Shown here piece after piece: positions 27,001-39,044 of a stretch of DNA of 64,000 nucleotides. The DNA lies in the NCBI RefSeq assembly GCF_964199755.1, contig NC_133903.1:2621001-2685000 (forward strand), read 5' to 3'. The stretch is from Larus michahellis. Lineage: Eukaryota > Chordata > Aves > Charadriiformes > Laridae. A program made the translations under genes and the position numbers. Each line of letters opens with the position of its first letter. Position 1 is the stretch's first letter. A model generated the notes under the pieces. That model did no database searches. It had not been told where the DNA came from and saw nothing but the letters and a program-made list of their open reading frames with translations.

Positions 27001-30000
27001 CAGATTTGAGTAGGTCACTTATCCCTTCCAGCTACTAACACCAACCTGTTGCAAGGCAAGAGCTGTTGTTGCTCTAACGCTGTCAAAGAGTGGCAGCCTT
27101 GGGAGGTCTCTCAGCAGCCACTGATATCCCTGCAGCAGTTCAGAATCGCCAGAGTCCTCTTCCATGGGGTGATCTTTCTCCTCTCCATCACGCAGTCCCC
27201 CTTCTGACAACACCAAGGACAGGCCCTGCAGAAGTCACACAGACACAGCTGTCACATTTGAAGCCTCAGCTGGACCACTAGTTTCATAGTAGTGAATATC
27301 ATAAAAACAAGCTTCAAACATCACGGAACGATCCAAATGCAGCACACAACAGGTTTCATATCTCATAGAATGCATTTTCTTGACAGCTACCCTACGTGAA
27401 GTTTCAGTCTTCTGTAAGCATAATCTTTTTGAGGTCTCTGCAATTCCACTTGCCTTGACTGTGCTCTAGAGCACCAGGCACTCACTCATTTACATTCCCC
27501 ACAGACAACGGCCGCTGCCAATTACTCCATGTAGCACATGATCTGCTGAGTCTACACCTGAACTTCACAGGAAACAGCAAAATCCAGTTCTGTCTTAAGA
27601 AAAGTACTACTTGGCTGTTGAACAAAGAAGGCTTCTGAGCAGCAGGGAGCAGAAGTGCATTTGATGGGGTTTGGAGATTGAGACAAGTTACTGAAGAAGG
27701 ATGACACGAAATAATTTCACTGCGCTGGCTCTGAACTCGGGAGAATCCAGAGCTCTGCCCCCAGGTTCTGACAAACCCTAAACAAGAAGATTTTCATTTT
27801 GCTCACCTTCATTGCCAAGACCCGTGAGGCCACCTGGGAGGAACTCAGGCGTCGTAGGAAATAGTCAAGCACCTCACAAGTTGTCTGTTCATCTGCTTTG
27901 GGACCCAACAGCAAGTCTTGCAACCGTCCAAGCAACTGCCTTTGTTTCTGTTGTCTCTGTGGAGCAAGAACTTGGCCTTTTCAATGACATCAAATCTGGG
28001 ATGCACAGAAAGTAGGTAACAGAACCAATCCCCAGGACACTACTCACCTGGCGTTTCTTGGCACGCTGCTCCTTACTCTCACCCTCCTCCTCTTCTTCAC
28101 CTGAGGTCGACTCATCAGCAGCATCATGAAGCAGGAACTCACAAAGGCACTGCACAGGTAGGACGTCCAAGGAGCCCTCGCTAGACTGAACCAGATCTGC
28201 CAGCCATGGCATTGACTGCGATGAGGCCTAGAAAGCAGGAGAATGACAACGCAAGATGAGCAGAACATAGATGCAGCACACTGATCGTTTAATTCCTGAG
28301 CAGTAAACCCCCTTCCCCTACATCTCACTTAGCTTCCTTTTGCCCCTCACTCTGCTCAAGTTTCAGAGATGAGGGATCAGATCCTGACACAGCCAAGCCA
28401 TCGAGGGAGCCCACCTGTCTTTGAATGATGTTGAGAAGAAAGTCAGGATGACGACTGCGACACAGGAGGTGGCCCAAGCGAAGCGACTGGTTCAGGCTTT
28501 TCACCTGCTCCAGGACATGTGGCGGAGGTCTGCGCGGGGGGCCCCTGCCAGAGAAACAAGAAGTTATCCACAGGCAGACACACTTTCGCTCTGGTGTTGA
28601 TGAGGATCCATCAGTTCAGTAGTGCATGAGGGCCACAGGGAGGTGGCAACCAAATGACAAGGACCAAATGTGACACGTATCCCACGGGCTACCCAGTCTC
28701 AGGGCTCTTCTTGCCCACTTCAACCACCCTATGAGCAGTAGGGTGTCCTGACTAGCATTAACTGGGATTTCATTATGGCAGCAGACCGCAGGCGGCTACT
28801 TACTGAGGGTCCAGACTTGTCAGCTGGGACAGCAAGAGGCTGCTGCTCTCTGTAATGGTTTGTTTTGTGGATGCGGCAGCCAGATGACCCTCAAATGCAA
28901 GAATCTCCTGTTTTTCTCTTTGGGAGATCTGAAGTTCACGATTGATCATCTCTGTGCGTGTCTCCTCATCCGTCAAGGTACATTGAGGATAGGAATAATT
29001 ACTGTTAAAATAAGTTAAAAAAGAAAATGGTTATGTCGGCCTATTCAAAACTCATGAACTACAGACAGAAAGTCCCCAGGACCTGAGCTCCACTAGGCAA
29101 CATAAAAAAAACAAAGCAGCTTCTCATCAGAGCCAAGGAGACTGAGACCTTTTCAGCAAGGCATGTCAGTGTCATCCCTCCCTTTTCCTCAGCTTTATTC
29201 CCTTACTTGTAATATTTCTGTTGGGGGAAGGCACCTTTCCCACCCAAACCGCAGTGCTGCTGCCAGCCAGCTTACTTTACACCAGTCCCACTGGAAAGGA
29301 AGGAACCAGTTGGCACAAACTTCACTCAGAAATGTGTGGTTTTGGTGGCCTATTTGATTTATGTAGGGATTTAAGCATACTAACTTGGTCATGACCATTT
29401 CCATGAGCATCTTTAGAGAAGGGTACTCCTCCCATGCAGTCAGACCTGCAGCAGAGAAGGACAATCAGGGATACAGGAAAAAAAGTGAGGGTCTTTACAT
29501 ACGTTCTAACACACTCTAGATTGGGGAGACACACAACAAACTCATTTGGAACAGCTCACGACACTTAGAACACAAACAACGTGATTCCAGCCACATGCTG
29601 GTCCAGACACCCCCATGGTGTATTTTTGCACACATGGGAAATATACAGTTAATAACTGCAGTTATCTCATCAACCCTGCACATGCCTTGAACACAGAAAA
29701 CCAGGCTTCAGCAGACAGCACCCTGACCAACTCTCACAGCAGAATTAATATCCCAAGATATGTCCACACTCACCAATGTTTTCGGGATTGAACGCAGCAA
29801 CTACAAGCAGGAGAGGCCAGGCTTTCCAGTAGAGGGTAGAAATAGCTAGATTTGGAGGCTGGTACCTACAAAAGCCATCACCAGATGTAAGTGGTTGGTT
29901 TTGTTTACTTAAGGCCATCTCAAGGCTGCTTTTCTCCTTAATCATGCACTGTTTAGATTCAGCCACACCAGTTCAGCAGGGTTCAGCTGAAAATTTCTAG

Positions 30001-33000
30001 AGCAGAAAGGTCAGAGTGCTTGCAGGGCGAAGTCCATTCCATGACCAAAGCCTTAACTGCCCTAGATAAATTCCCACCCGAATGTGACATTGAAAAGGTT
30101 TCCTCATGATTTTGTTATTACAAATTGTAATAAGGAAAAGCATCTTAAAATCTGTGAGCTAGCACTGTTCGTCACAAGGTGAAAATGAACTAGATCACAA
30201 GATTGTCTATGTGATAAGCCTTACCCTGGGGGTAGCTGGATATTCTCTGGATGGTGATAAGTGCACAGATTCAAGACCGCATCGATCAGCTGGATTCTTT
30301 CTACCCTCAGGACCTCGACATCTGGAGAAGGAGAAGAAAAGACTAAGCAAGTTATTGACCTGTCTACCTGGCCAAAAGTCCTTCAAGAAAAGCATCACGG
30401 CATAACAAAAATTTTACTTCAAGCAACTATGTTATTGTGGGTTTGTTCTCATGATATTACAAGAACAAAAAACAACACCACTTAAAAAGTAGCAACACTT
30501 AAAAAAGCTACAAGTCAATATATAAGGATATCGAGCTTTTCAGCTGCAATTTGGTTTAAATTCTTAAGGGCATTTTTTGTTCCCCAAATGCATCCAATAT
30601 GATACCTGTATCTTTTTCAGAACTCCGATACAATCCTTCAGGTAAGCAGTGAATTTGCTCAGAACTTCTGGGGCTCAGAGGAACTAAAAATGCATTTTAA
30701 CTTTGTTGCAAGTTTTCAGACTTGCTCTAACTTAACTCTGAGTCTTCCAGTATTTGAAATGGCGCAGCATTTAAAATGCCATACTGAGAGGCTGGACACA
30801 TTTTCACAAGATATTCAACAGCGAAGTCTAGCTCACTCCACTTGCACTAATCAGACCTGGACTAGACTTCGCTATTAACAAGTCAGCACTAAGAGCAGGT
30901 AAGATGCTTTAGAATCAAACTCCGACAACCCCCTCAACTCTGACACAAACACAGATAGCTCAACTGAATGGACACGCTCTCCAAGGATGCAGGAATTCGG
31001 ACAAATGCTGAGTGAATTCATAAAAGGGCTAAGAGTTAAGTCTGCTTTTGTAACTGCTATTCTGTAACAGTGCTTGAATAATGAAATTGGGAGGAGCACA
31101 CAATACATAGGTTAATTACTTTAACTTCCAACCCTTTCATTTTTGCATGGCCTAAAAATTTCTATTCATCTTACAGTATGTATAAAGGACTAAATTGAAT
31201 TTAAAAATGCTAACTCAAAACTTTGCATGGTTATCCGCAGTCCTTCGTCCTCAACACAACCAGTAATTTCCCAAACACTCCCTGATACAAAATTAGTAAC
31301 AGGGAGAAAGAGCAGGAGAAAATAAGAAGCTTCCCTAGTGAGAAAGCAACACAATATGTATCTGGCTTTGAGCCAAATGCTTAGCCATCACAACTAAAAC
31401 GTGCTTTAACTGATGCAAAGGCTTTTTGGTACGTGGTAGGAGGCACCTCAGCCCTGGGTGGCAACAGGAGGACACGCAGACAGAAGTAACCACTTGCTGG
31501 CTGGAGCTTTGTGCAGTCTTACCATCCGCTTGCACAGCTGCGGCCCGCTTCACCAAGTGGTCAGCAAGCTCCATGGCATCCGCAGGGCCAAGAGGAAGGT
31601 CCCGCGACAAACCGATCACAAGGATCCGCATCAGTGTGTCTTCAAGGATGGGCACCTCGGAGCAGAGGCGAAGGAAGAAGCTGCATGAGACATGAGACAT
31701 AAATCACACTTCTTTCGACAGCAGCGTAAGGGCTCCTGAAACTCTCCACAGACCCTAGAGCTCATCTGAGCAGAAGATAAATCACAGCTCGGTTTACAAC
31801 TCCTTCCCTGGTCTCCATCTCCAAATGCAACTATCTGACATAAATTGTTTCATGGAATATTGCTCACGTTGCCTTGTACCTCTACACTTCAGCCTGCTGG
31901 AGTCTGAGCTCCCTAAGGTTACCCCAGTATAAACCATACAGTGCAGGGCTGCCCTTCTTACAATTAGAGAATCAAGACACAGAACACCTTGGCACAGGGA
32001 ACGAGAATGAAGGAGGAAGAGGAACAGATGGAGAATGGAGCAACATCCCTCAATTTTAAGGCAACGTAACAGATGAAGAAAATCCAAGCACAGTTCAAAG
32101 CCTTTCCAACACAGAGCTGTATGAGGAACACCAGAAAACACCAGTTCCTTTGCCACCAGCTACAGCAGCTCTCGCCTGTACCCAGCTCTGCGTGGGGCAC
32201 ACACTCACTTGCGGTCACTCTCAGGGGGCCAGTTGTCCCATTTGTAGTAGGTTTCTGGCTGTTCTGTGAAGAGCACCTTGTGGAGGCTGTAGAAACGAAA
32301 AGGACAGTAAACACCATCTGCGTGAGGCTCAAGAACATGTTCAACAGTTCAGTCTCCCCAAACTCCTGCCAATGCTTCCCATCCTACACATGAAGGAGCC
32401 CCCCTAGATAAGCTACTCTAGAGAAAGTAACAACTCAAATCACAACAGGGAGGACTATACAGTATGGGCATTGGGTGTTTACACTTCCAGTGAATGCTGT
32501 TACAGTGAATCGATTAATTCTGGCTTGACCTGCTTCAGTAATGCCTTGAGCCAGATCCCACGATAAAACCGTAAGCAGACAGTACTATCTATGCAGCCCC
32601 CAACTGTACAGCCTGAAAAACTATGTCAGACAAAAGAACAACAGGGGTCCACAGGGATCGTGCTTGGTCAGGTAACTGGAAATTCCCTACTGGGTGGACC
32701 CAAATAATACAAATCAGAAATATTTTCCATTATCATGTATTTCTGGTAAGAGGATGCCTCTCCAGGAATTCCTGAGAGGGAGACAGTCCCAGCCTGAACC
32801 CTACTAAAACACTGTTTCTCTTCCCTGTCTGATAAGTCGAGAGAAAAAGCCCTGGCATATGCAGGGTTTTCATAGTATGTCATACGCTGTTGGGAAAGTG
32901 ACTGGTTACACACAGCAGATTATCAAGCTGACTCTCTTACCAGTGCACATAATCCTTCGGAGCCAGCTTGCTGATAGATGGAACGACCGTGTGAAGCCAC

Positions 33001-36000
33001 CAGACAGCATCTCGTTGGATAGCAGCAATTTGGTTCTGGAAAGAGCGTAGCACTTCCAGGTCTGTAAAACAGTAAGGTTACAAACTGCGCACATATCAGA
33101 GCCCCATCAGGAGCCAAGCAGGAGATGGTAGATGTTTCAAGAGCAGATAGTAACCAAGGCTCCAAAGCATCAACAGTAAACTGTCGAGAGGTATACTGGA
33201 CAACCTTAAGCATCCCAGCACTGACAGCACAAATGCCACATCTGCCAACTCTGTCAGCCTCAGGACGATAGCAAGTACCCCCATGCCTCTGTTCAGAATG
33301 GAGGCTTACACCCCTTCCTAACTCTTGCTGCAACCCCACCACTGCCAGAAGATATCTACCAAGCCACTCATCTTCAGAGGGAACCTAGGTTGTTCTGCTT
33401 ACTCTTTTTCTCTCCTTTGTCCCAAGCAATTCCAGCCTCCTTCACCTGGGCTGTGATACCAAGCATCATGGAGACAGCGAGCAGATCAGTTATGTGGATG
33501 ACAAACCGCTCCTTAAAAAAAAAAATATAATCCAGGTGACTTCAATCAGTAAAACCCAAAGCTGCCTTCTAGAAAAGTGTTTCATCATCAAAAATGACAA
33601 TCATGGATGTTTGGAAACGGGATGTGGGAGTATTGCTATAAAATGCTATACACAAATACTGACTCACTCAGATAACAAAGAGCAAAAGAAAGAACGGCCA
33701 GAAAAATAGATATAGAAAAGCCCGGTACACCATCCAGCAGCACAAGGGTCAAAGAAAGTGGTACCTTGAATTCCATTTCTGCATACTGGGCCTCCTTCCG
33801 TTCCTGCATAAGACCCAGACAGAAGGCCTGGAAGTTGATCTCATGTTTTGTCTGTTTTATGATCTCTCGCAGCAGAGCCCGTGAAGCCCGCAGGTAATCA
33901 TCCTTAGTAGTCAAAAGATCCTGGAACACCATTGCTAGGTACTGAGAGAGAAAACATACAGAAAGAGAAAACTTTCAGTGCATTGTAATGTATCTGCACC
34001 CACAAAACGAAAACACACAAGGAAACAATGCTGGTGCTATGCATGCCCCTCAGACCCCCGGGGAGCTATAATAACATTTCTCTCATGAAACTTCATTACC
34101 ACAACGTTGATCACTCAGAATGTGGGAGTTAGAAAATAACCGTGCACATTTATTCCCAACAAGTGCAATACTATAATTTCAAAACAGTATCATACAGATA
34201 ACACAGTTGCCTGTGGAAACATTTCATCTGAGCCTCAAGTCAAATAAATCTCTCAGGCAGAGGTCTGGGATCACCGTCAGTCACACAAGACACTACACCT
34301 ACCTTCGGAGCTTGCTCTGAGCTATGCTGAAGCACAGTATACAGGATCTGCATGTTGTTGGGATTTCTTGCATTTGATAGCTCATTGAAAATCACAAACT
34401 TAATCGTGGTGCCCAGGTTATCCCTGTGTGCATTCAGCAGCTCTCTGCAAGGAAAGACGAGAGGTTTCATTGCAGCTAGAGCTACTGTTTTGATTTCTCT
34501 TTGAAGTATTTAACACACAGAGTGAAGACGATGGAGCAGCACTTACGTCCGTCAATATCAATGCATTCATTGCCAGGCCAATCAAATTCATTTAATGTTA
34601 CACAGAACACCCCACAGTATTTAAAACCACTGTGCAGAGACACCAAGGCCCTGGGCACATCTTCCAGGGAGCTTTCTCTTCCCATCACAGACTCGGTCAC
34701 TCACCTGACACACAGCATGTAGTGGTTGAGAAGGACTTTTGGCTTGAGACGAATTTTGATCAGGTTGGAGATAACTTCCATGTCCTCTGAGCTGTGGGTG
34801 TTGCAGTTCATACAGACTGACATCAGCAAGTCCTGAGCTGGCTTGGTCAACTGCGGAGGAAGAACAGAAAGGCTACAGCCACCTGCCACCACAGATCAGA
34901 AACATAACTGGCAAACAGTATGCAGCCCTCCTGGCTGGATTCCAGACCAGGTCCAGAAAAGTTGTGCTTCAACAGCTTCTATCCTTACCTTTGGATTCTG
35001 CAGCCACATCTCCAGCCTCTGCACAGCCATCTGCCGCACCTCTTTGTAGCCACACGTTGCCGTCAGCAGTCGAAGGAGGTTTCTGGACACATTGTCCATT
35101 GGCTGGCGCCGGTTGAGTTGGTCCCGCAGCATGTCTAGGACATATTCCTCTACACTCTCTACAAGGTCGTCATACCTGGGCCACACAAACTGCATTTTAC
35201 TCACTTGAACACAAGCCAGCTTGGTCACACTTTGCTGTGTTCAGAGATCAGCATCCTTTCTTGTTCATGGTATGCATTACAAACAAACAAAATCTACTCT
35301 TTTCTTCTGGAACCACTTGTATCTGGTGCTCAACATCCTCTAGCAAGTGCCCCAGGATTGCTAGTACAGAGAGGGAGCTCCCTGCTGCAGCACTGCAAGA
35401 GTGGGTGAGCACAGACAGATCTGCCACACGGCTGTGTCAGGAGAAGAGGAACTGTACCTGGGCATGAGCTGGCCCTCCTGCTCTGGGCTCATTTTCTCCT
35501 CTGCAATCAGGAGCTCACTCTGGCTGTCTTCCTCCTCTGTCATAGAAGGGTGTGGGCTGCTCCCTAAGAGAGACCAGCACACAACATGCTTCGTGAGACA
35601 ACTCTTCTTTCTAGAGATCACTCACTCACGCTCTTATGTGCTCAGCTTCCTTCAAGACCCCCTTCAGCAGCACTGAAGGATGCCAGAACTAGTTGCTTCC
35701 TCACACTGTATCAGATACAGGCACATTTTCCAAGCCTTTTTGACTGCCTGCCCTCAAACATCCCCTAGAAACGAAAGAGCCCCAAAGGGAGAAAAAGCAA
35801 TGCCTGGAGCTCAAAATATGGCCTATGTGACTCCATCCAGCAACAAACTATTCTCACCAGTCTTATTGACTGGAGCTCTTATTACTGGAGCTCACCAGGC
35901 TCCATCCTTTCCCCTACCCCTTTGTTCCCACTTCCCAAACACCGTCTTACCAGCGCTAAGGTCCCCTCCGCTACGTCCAACTTCCCCATGCAAGAGCATG

Positions 36001-38416
36001 CTCTTAGGAGGCATCTTTGTGTTAAAAGCTGTTTGGATGTTATCCACAAATGTCTTGCAGTGAGGGCTGTCCACCCAGATGCGCTCCCCAAGGGAGTCCT
36101 CGATGTAAACCTGCACAAGGGAACATAAAACATGCTAAAGCTTTTTTTTGTAACAGTTGATCAGAGGACCGTTTGCGAGCTTCCCAAGTTTGTATTTGTT
36201 TTCAACATACAGCTGTGAAGTAGGAAAGTAGCATAACAGCTGCATGGGTGAAAAACAGACCAGACGACTGCAGGCAGGTCACATAAGAGCAAAAAACCAA
36301 ACTATTACCTCCCAAGCTCTACTGAGCACCGACCCTCTCAATCAGCAAAGCTGATTAAGATTTACCAAAGGTTTTACAACTTCCACCACCAAAATATAGA
36401 AGCTTGTCTTTTAAAAACTTAGCCTTTTTAAATCAACGGGTTGTGTTAACCCCTATAGACAAACTCTGGGACACTTATATCAGCACAGATTGTCAAAGGC
36501 ATCTTAGAAAAGATCAGAGATAAGGCAAATGAAACCACAACATTTCAACAACCAGTGAAGATTATCCTTTAAAAAAACCCCAAGAACTCTGGTTTTGTCC
36601 CTTGTCAATACAGCACAGGCCCAGTCTCCAACTTCTGCCTCCTCCAGCCACATTCCCCACGCTGGGCAACAGGCCACCAGATACCCCCTTCCCTTCCAGC
36701 AGGAATACATCCTCTGCTTCTATCCCACCCCCAGCACATGCAGCCTTCCCAACCCTGGCTGGTTTTCTCCAGTCTCCCCACATTCTGGCAGAAGCCCTCT
36801 TGGTTCAGCAACCTTGACAAAGATCTCTGGCCAGTTCTCATCCTCTTCGTAAGCTGCCATGAGAAGGTTGCAGGCCAAGACAGACACGAGGCTATTCCCT
36901 TTGGCTTTGAAATTGATGGAGGCATCTCTTCGGAGCAGGCTGCACAGTGCCTGCAATATCATCCACAAAAAATATATTAAAAAAAATAATAAACAAGCCA
37001 TCTTGCAAGAAAGCATACAGAAAAGCTTTAGAAAAAGACGTACAAACTGCAGCAGCTTGCCACAAAGCTATAGTATTTACAAAGACATGCAGATTACGCT
37101 CTGGCTTGAGAGGAACTGCAATTAGGCTCACAAGCTGGCAGCAACGCTACATCAGTAAGCCCAAGAGTCCCGATGTGGCACAGCCCTCACCTCGATAACA
37201 CCTTCAGTGGCAAATATGTTTGGTTTGATTTTTGCCAGGTACATGAGGCTCAGGTAGAGCGTGGTATCAGGTTTGGCTCTGTTCATCTTCAGCTGCTTCG
37301 CGGCTCCACACAGCACCCCCTCGATACGGTCGTCGTTGCCTTCTGCCTCTGCTGCCTCAATCTCATCCAGCAGCACCGTGGGGACCACTGCAACCATCAG
37401 CACACGGGCATCAGGATTTACCCTCACACAAAATAACCTGCCCCGGGACACTGGCAGGGCCAGTCACCAGGAAAGCAAAGCGTGGACCAGCTCACCTTTA
37501 CCCTCTACAATGGTTTTTCCCTCCCCAATTGCTATTAAAACTTCTGTTTCACACCGGACAACACCCCTTGATTATTTTTCAGTTGGCCCGCGCTAGAATA
37601 CTCCTCTGCAAATGTATCAAACACCAGAAAACAGAATGATACCTCAAAAAACAAGCAACGTCCGGATACAGAGTCTACTAAAGAAATAGGTGAGTAAAAT
37701 ACCACAATTGGGACTCAAAGATTTCCTCAGGGAGTCTTTCAGCTGCTGCCATTAAGCAGCTATCAGACAGGATAAACACAACCGAATGCCAACAGGAGAG
37801 GAGAGACACAACCGTGACTTCAGCCCTACATCCAGCAAGGAAACCCGTAAAGACTGCACATAAACCTTGGGTTGTGGGCTTAGAGAAAGGCCCCCGGGGC
37901 TGAGGCTCTTGGGAAGGTAAACTGAAATTTGCACCCTCGCTCGAATGGAAGCACCGCGAGGCCTCACCTTCGATGGGGATGACAGACGGCTCCTTGATGG
38001 AGGGTGAAATGGCTCGCTTCTCCGCCACGGCCGCCTCCGCCAGCCGTCCCAGGGCGCTGAGGGGAGGCGTGGAGGAGAGCTTGGGGCGCTTGGCCAGGCC
38101 GGGCAGCCCCGCCGGGCCCGCCAAGGCGGCGGCCGCCTCCCGCTTGCGTTCGGAGGGCAGCCCGGGGGGCGCCGGCTTCAGCAGGGTGACGGCGGCTTTG
38201 CCCTCGCCGCTCTGCCCCTTGGAGCCCAGCGCGATGAAGTCTCCCGGCGGCGGGTGCGCTGCGAGGGGACAAGGGGACAGCCGTGACAGCACCGACCCGC
38301 GGCCACCGGAGACCCCCCGGACCCCACCCCGGCCCGGCCGAAGCCCGCCAGGACTCACCGGAGGGTTTGGGCACGGCGCTGGGCCGCCGCACGGCCGCCG
38401 CCTTCGGACGGTTCAT
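10256..38416 (-). CDS. INTS1: INTS1, Integrator complex subunit 1 (complete, 47 coding exons)
   Basis: Integrator is the nuclear, RNA polymerase II-associated complex that cleaves the 3' ends of snRNA precursors and terminates promoter-proximal transcripts. INTS1 is its largest scaffold subunit and works with the backbone and phosphatase modules. I traced 47 exons by hand from the ATG at 38416-38414 (good context, CACCATGA) to the TGA at 10258-10256. All junctions are GT-AG and all phases agree. The product is 2,186 residues, against about 2,190 in human. It starts MNRPKAAAVRRPSAVPKPS, matching the family N-terminus, and follows the human protein nearly throughout: a disordered basic N-terminus, then helical repeat (HEAT-like) sequence, a Glu-rich loop near residues 910-925, and a hydrophobic stretch near 1164-1177. 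There are no frameshifts or stops, so the gene looks intact. Family identity is certain from my memory of the human sequence; exact junctions need transcript data. Confidence 0.97.
12425..12500 (-). mobile_element. Possible degraded CR1 3' fragment
   Basis: The stretch TCACAGAATCACAGAA followed by AGGCTATGGACAAGTTCATCC, inside INTS1 intron 43, resembles the reverse complement of the avian CR1 3' terminus. It is short and diverged, so the call is weak. Confidence 0.3.
15518..21659 (-). CDS. INTS1: INTS1 exons 30-38 (residues 1358-1830)
   Basis: Exon coordinates: 21659-21405, 20721-20562, 19965-19825, 19438-19258, 19174-19051, 18509-18391, 17319-17232, 16589-16363, 15641-15518. Exon 30 encodes LALALQQALGQELARIRQGN and the SGALVMAMHRNHFISCPLMR block. 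Exon 36, only 88 bp, encodes FDPTASLDFLWACIHIPRIW. Exon 37 encodes SELISMVELILAEAETRYQN and exon 38 the C-terminal helices DLLLQIYLQLPELLVPMPEM. The larger introns here (for example 18390-17320) contain no other gene that I can see. Confidence 0.9.
22365..28227 (-). CDS. INTS1: INTS1 exons 20-29 (residues 883-1357)
   Basis: Exon coordinates: 28227-28048, 27956-27807, 27225-27046, 26881-26777, 25843-25676, 25385-25274, 24817-24659, 23495-23349, 22970-22872, 22489-22365. Exon 20 encodes MPWLADLVQSSEGSLDVL followed by an acidic Glu run (GEEEEEGES) and exon 21 the Gln/Arg-rich RQQKQRQLLGRLQDLLLGPK. Exon 25 encodes the hydrophobic ILVVHAMVILLTLG segment, which can score as a membrane helix although INTS1 is nuclear. 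Exons 28-29 form a Ser-rich, poorly conserved linker ending in RVLGPDDDLAGIFLQ. Intron 24 contains an ancient repeat copy (see the 25486-25645 entry). Confidence 0.9.
25486..25645 (+). mobile_element. Ancient amniote interspersed repeat (L3/CR1-like 3' end)
   Basis: The string GGTCAGACCAAAG..TAGCCCAGTATC..CCAACAGTGGCCA, followed about 90 bp later by AATGGGCTTCTCTTTTGTTAACTTGTC, matches a dispersed repeat that I remember from bird, reptile and mammal genomes. It sits inside INTS1 intron 24 on the opposite strand to the gene. I believe it is the 3' end of an old LINE of the L3/CR1 clade, but the family name is from memory and uncertain. Confidence 0.5.
28415..33511 (-). CDS. INTS1: INTS1 exons 11-19 (residues 535-882)
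   Basis: Exon coordinates: 33511-33403, 33061-32941, 32286-32209, 31680-31523, 30321-30225, 29865-29774, 29445-29385, 29001-28804, 28544-28415. Recognisable conserved segments are NQIAAIQRDAVWWLHTVVPS (exon 12), EVPILEDTLMRILVIGLSRD (exon 14), LNLCTYHHPENIQLPPG (exon 15), YQPPNLAISTLYWKAWPLLL (exon 16) and RPPPHVLEQVKSLNQSLRLG (exon 19). Several of these exons are short (61-97 bp) and were found from splice sites plus expected protein sequence. The splice phases (1, 2, 2, 1, 2, 1, 2, 2, 0) chain without error. Confidence 0.9.
33765..38416 (-). CDS. INTS1: INTS1 exons 1-10 (residues 1-534)
   Basis: Exon coordinates, read high to low: 38416-38359, 38258-37968, 37387-37191, 36950-36813, 36110-35951, 35563-35458, 35175-34989, 34850-34705, 34444-34303, 33941-33765. 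Exons 1-2 encode the low-complexity Ala/Pro/Lys-rich N-terminus, ending in the PSIKEPSVIPIE stretch that is conserved in vertebrates. Exon 3 carries LLDEIEAAEAEGNDDRIEGV and exon 4 the RRDASINFKAKGNSLVSVL helix pair. Exon 6 holds an acidic TEEEDSQSELL loop. Exons 7-10 encode well-conserved helical repeats, including REIIKQTKHEINFQAFCLGL. Exon 4 ends at an AAG/GTTGCT donor, weaker than its neighbours, but the next exon resumes exactly in frame with VYIEDSLGERIW. Confidence 0.93.
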
Positions 38417-38640
38417 GGTGCCAGCGACCGCGGGCCTCCGCGACCGCCGCCGATCTGCCGCCGCCACCCGGAAGCGGAAGTGCTCCGCCGCGACCCCCCC
38501 TCCCCGCCGCTCCCACCGCGCCGCGATGGAGCGGCACTTCCCGCCCCGCGCCGCCGGACAGCGCCCCCTGGTGGCTGGAGGGCGCGACGCCGAGGGGAGC
38601 TGTGACGCCCCCCAGCGGGGGGGAGGGAGAACTGCATCCC
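38417..38640 (-). promoter_or_regulatory. INTS1: INTS1 CpG-island promoter and 5'UTR
   Basis: Very GC-rich, CpG-dense sequence directly upstream of the INTS1 start codon; the island extends into exon 2 (to about 37,970). Two adjoining ETS-type sites, CCGGAAGCGGAAGTG at 38468-38482, are the kind found at TATA-less housekeeping promoters. I see no TATA box. The transcription start is probably between about 38,470 and 38,600, so the 5'UTR is short. No upstream non-coding exon is obvious. Confidence 0.6.
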
Positions 38641-38960
38641 GGGGGAGGACGACGGGGGAGATCGGGGGGGATTTTGGGGGAGGCTGTGGCCAGAGTGGGA
38701 CTGGGAGTGGGGATTTTGGGTCTCGAGGGGCTGAGACTGGGGGGGCTGTTCGGTGGCGCTGGGATTGGGGGGGATCTGGGGTCAGAGAGGGGGGTCAAGG
38801 GGCTGGGATGGGGGGGACGGAATGTGGGGGGATTAAGGGCAGAAACTGAGGGTGGGATCGGGGGGATTGGGATGGGAGGGATGGAATCAGGGGCTGGAAT
38901 GGCGGGGGCGGCTTGGACAGGGGCCGAGATTGAGCAGCTGAGATCGCGAGGATGGAGATC
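38641..38960. repeat. G-run spacer between two genes (G-quadruplex prone)
   Basis: Plus strand is packed with GGGGGATTGGGATGGG-like runs, more than a dozen tracts of 3-7 Gs in 320 bp; the minus strand, in the direction of both genes, is C-rich. It lies between the poly(A) signal of the alpha-glucosidase gene (39068) and the INTS1 promoter. It may simply be low-complexity DNA; a role in pausing or terminating the upstream gene is only a guess. Confidence 0.55.
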
Positions 38961-39044
38961 AGGGACTGAAATTGGGCGGCCCCTCGGCAACCGTCCACCC
39001 CCCACCCCATGCCACCGCCCCTGTTCCCACGTCACGCTCCCAGG

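Noticed and set aside
37678-38358. 226-codon minus-strand ORF
   Set aside because: It is INTS1 exon 2 with intron sequence on both sides. Only 38258-37968 is coding.
10256-38416. snoRNA, tRNA or microRNA genes in INTS1 introns
   Set aside because: I scanned for box C/D pairs, H/ACA boxes and tRNA A/B boxes by eye and saw none that were convincing. A covariance-model search would be needed to exclude them.
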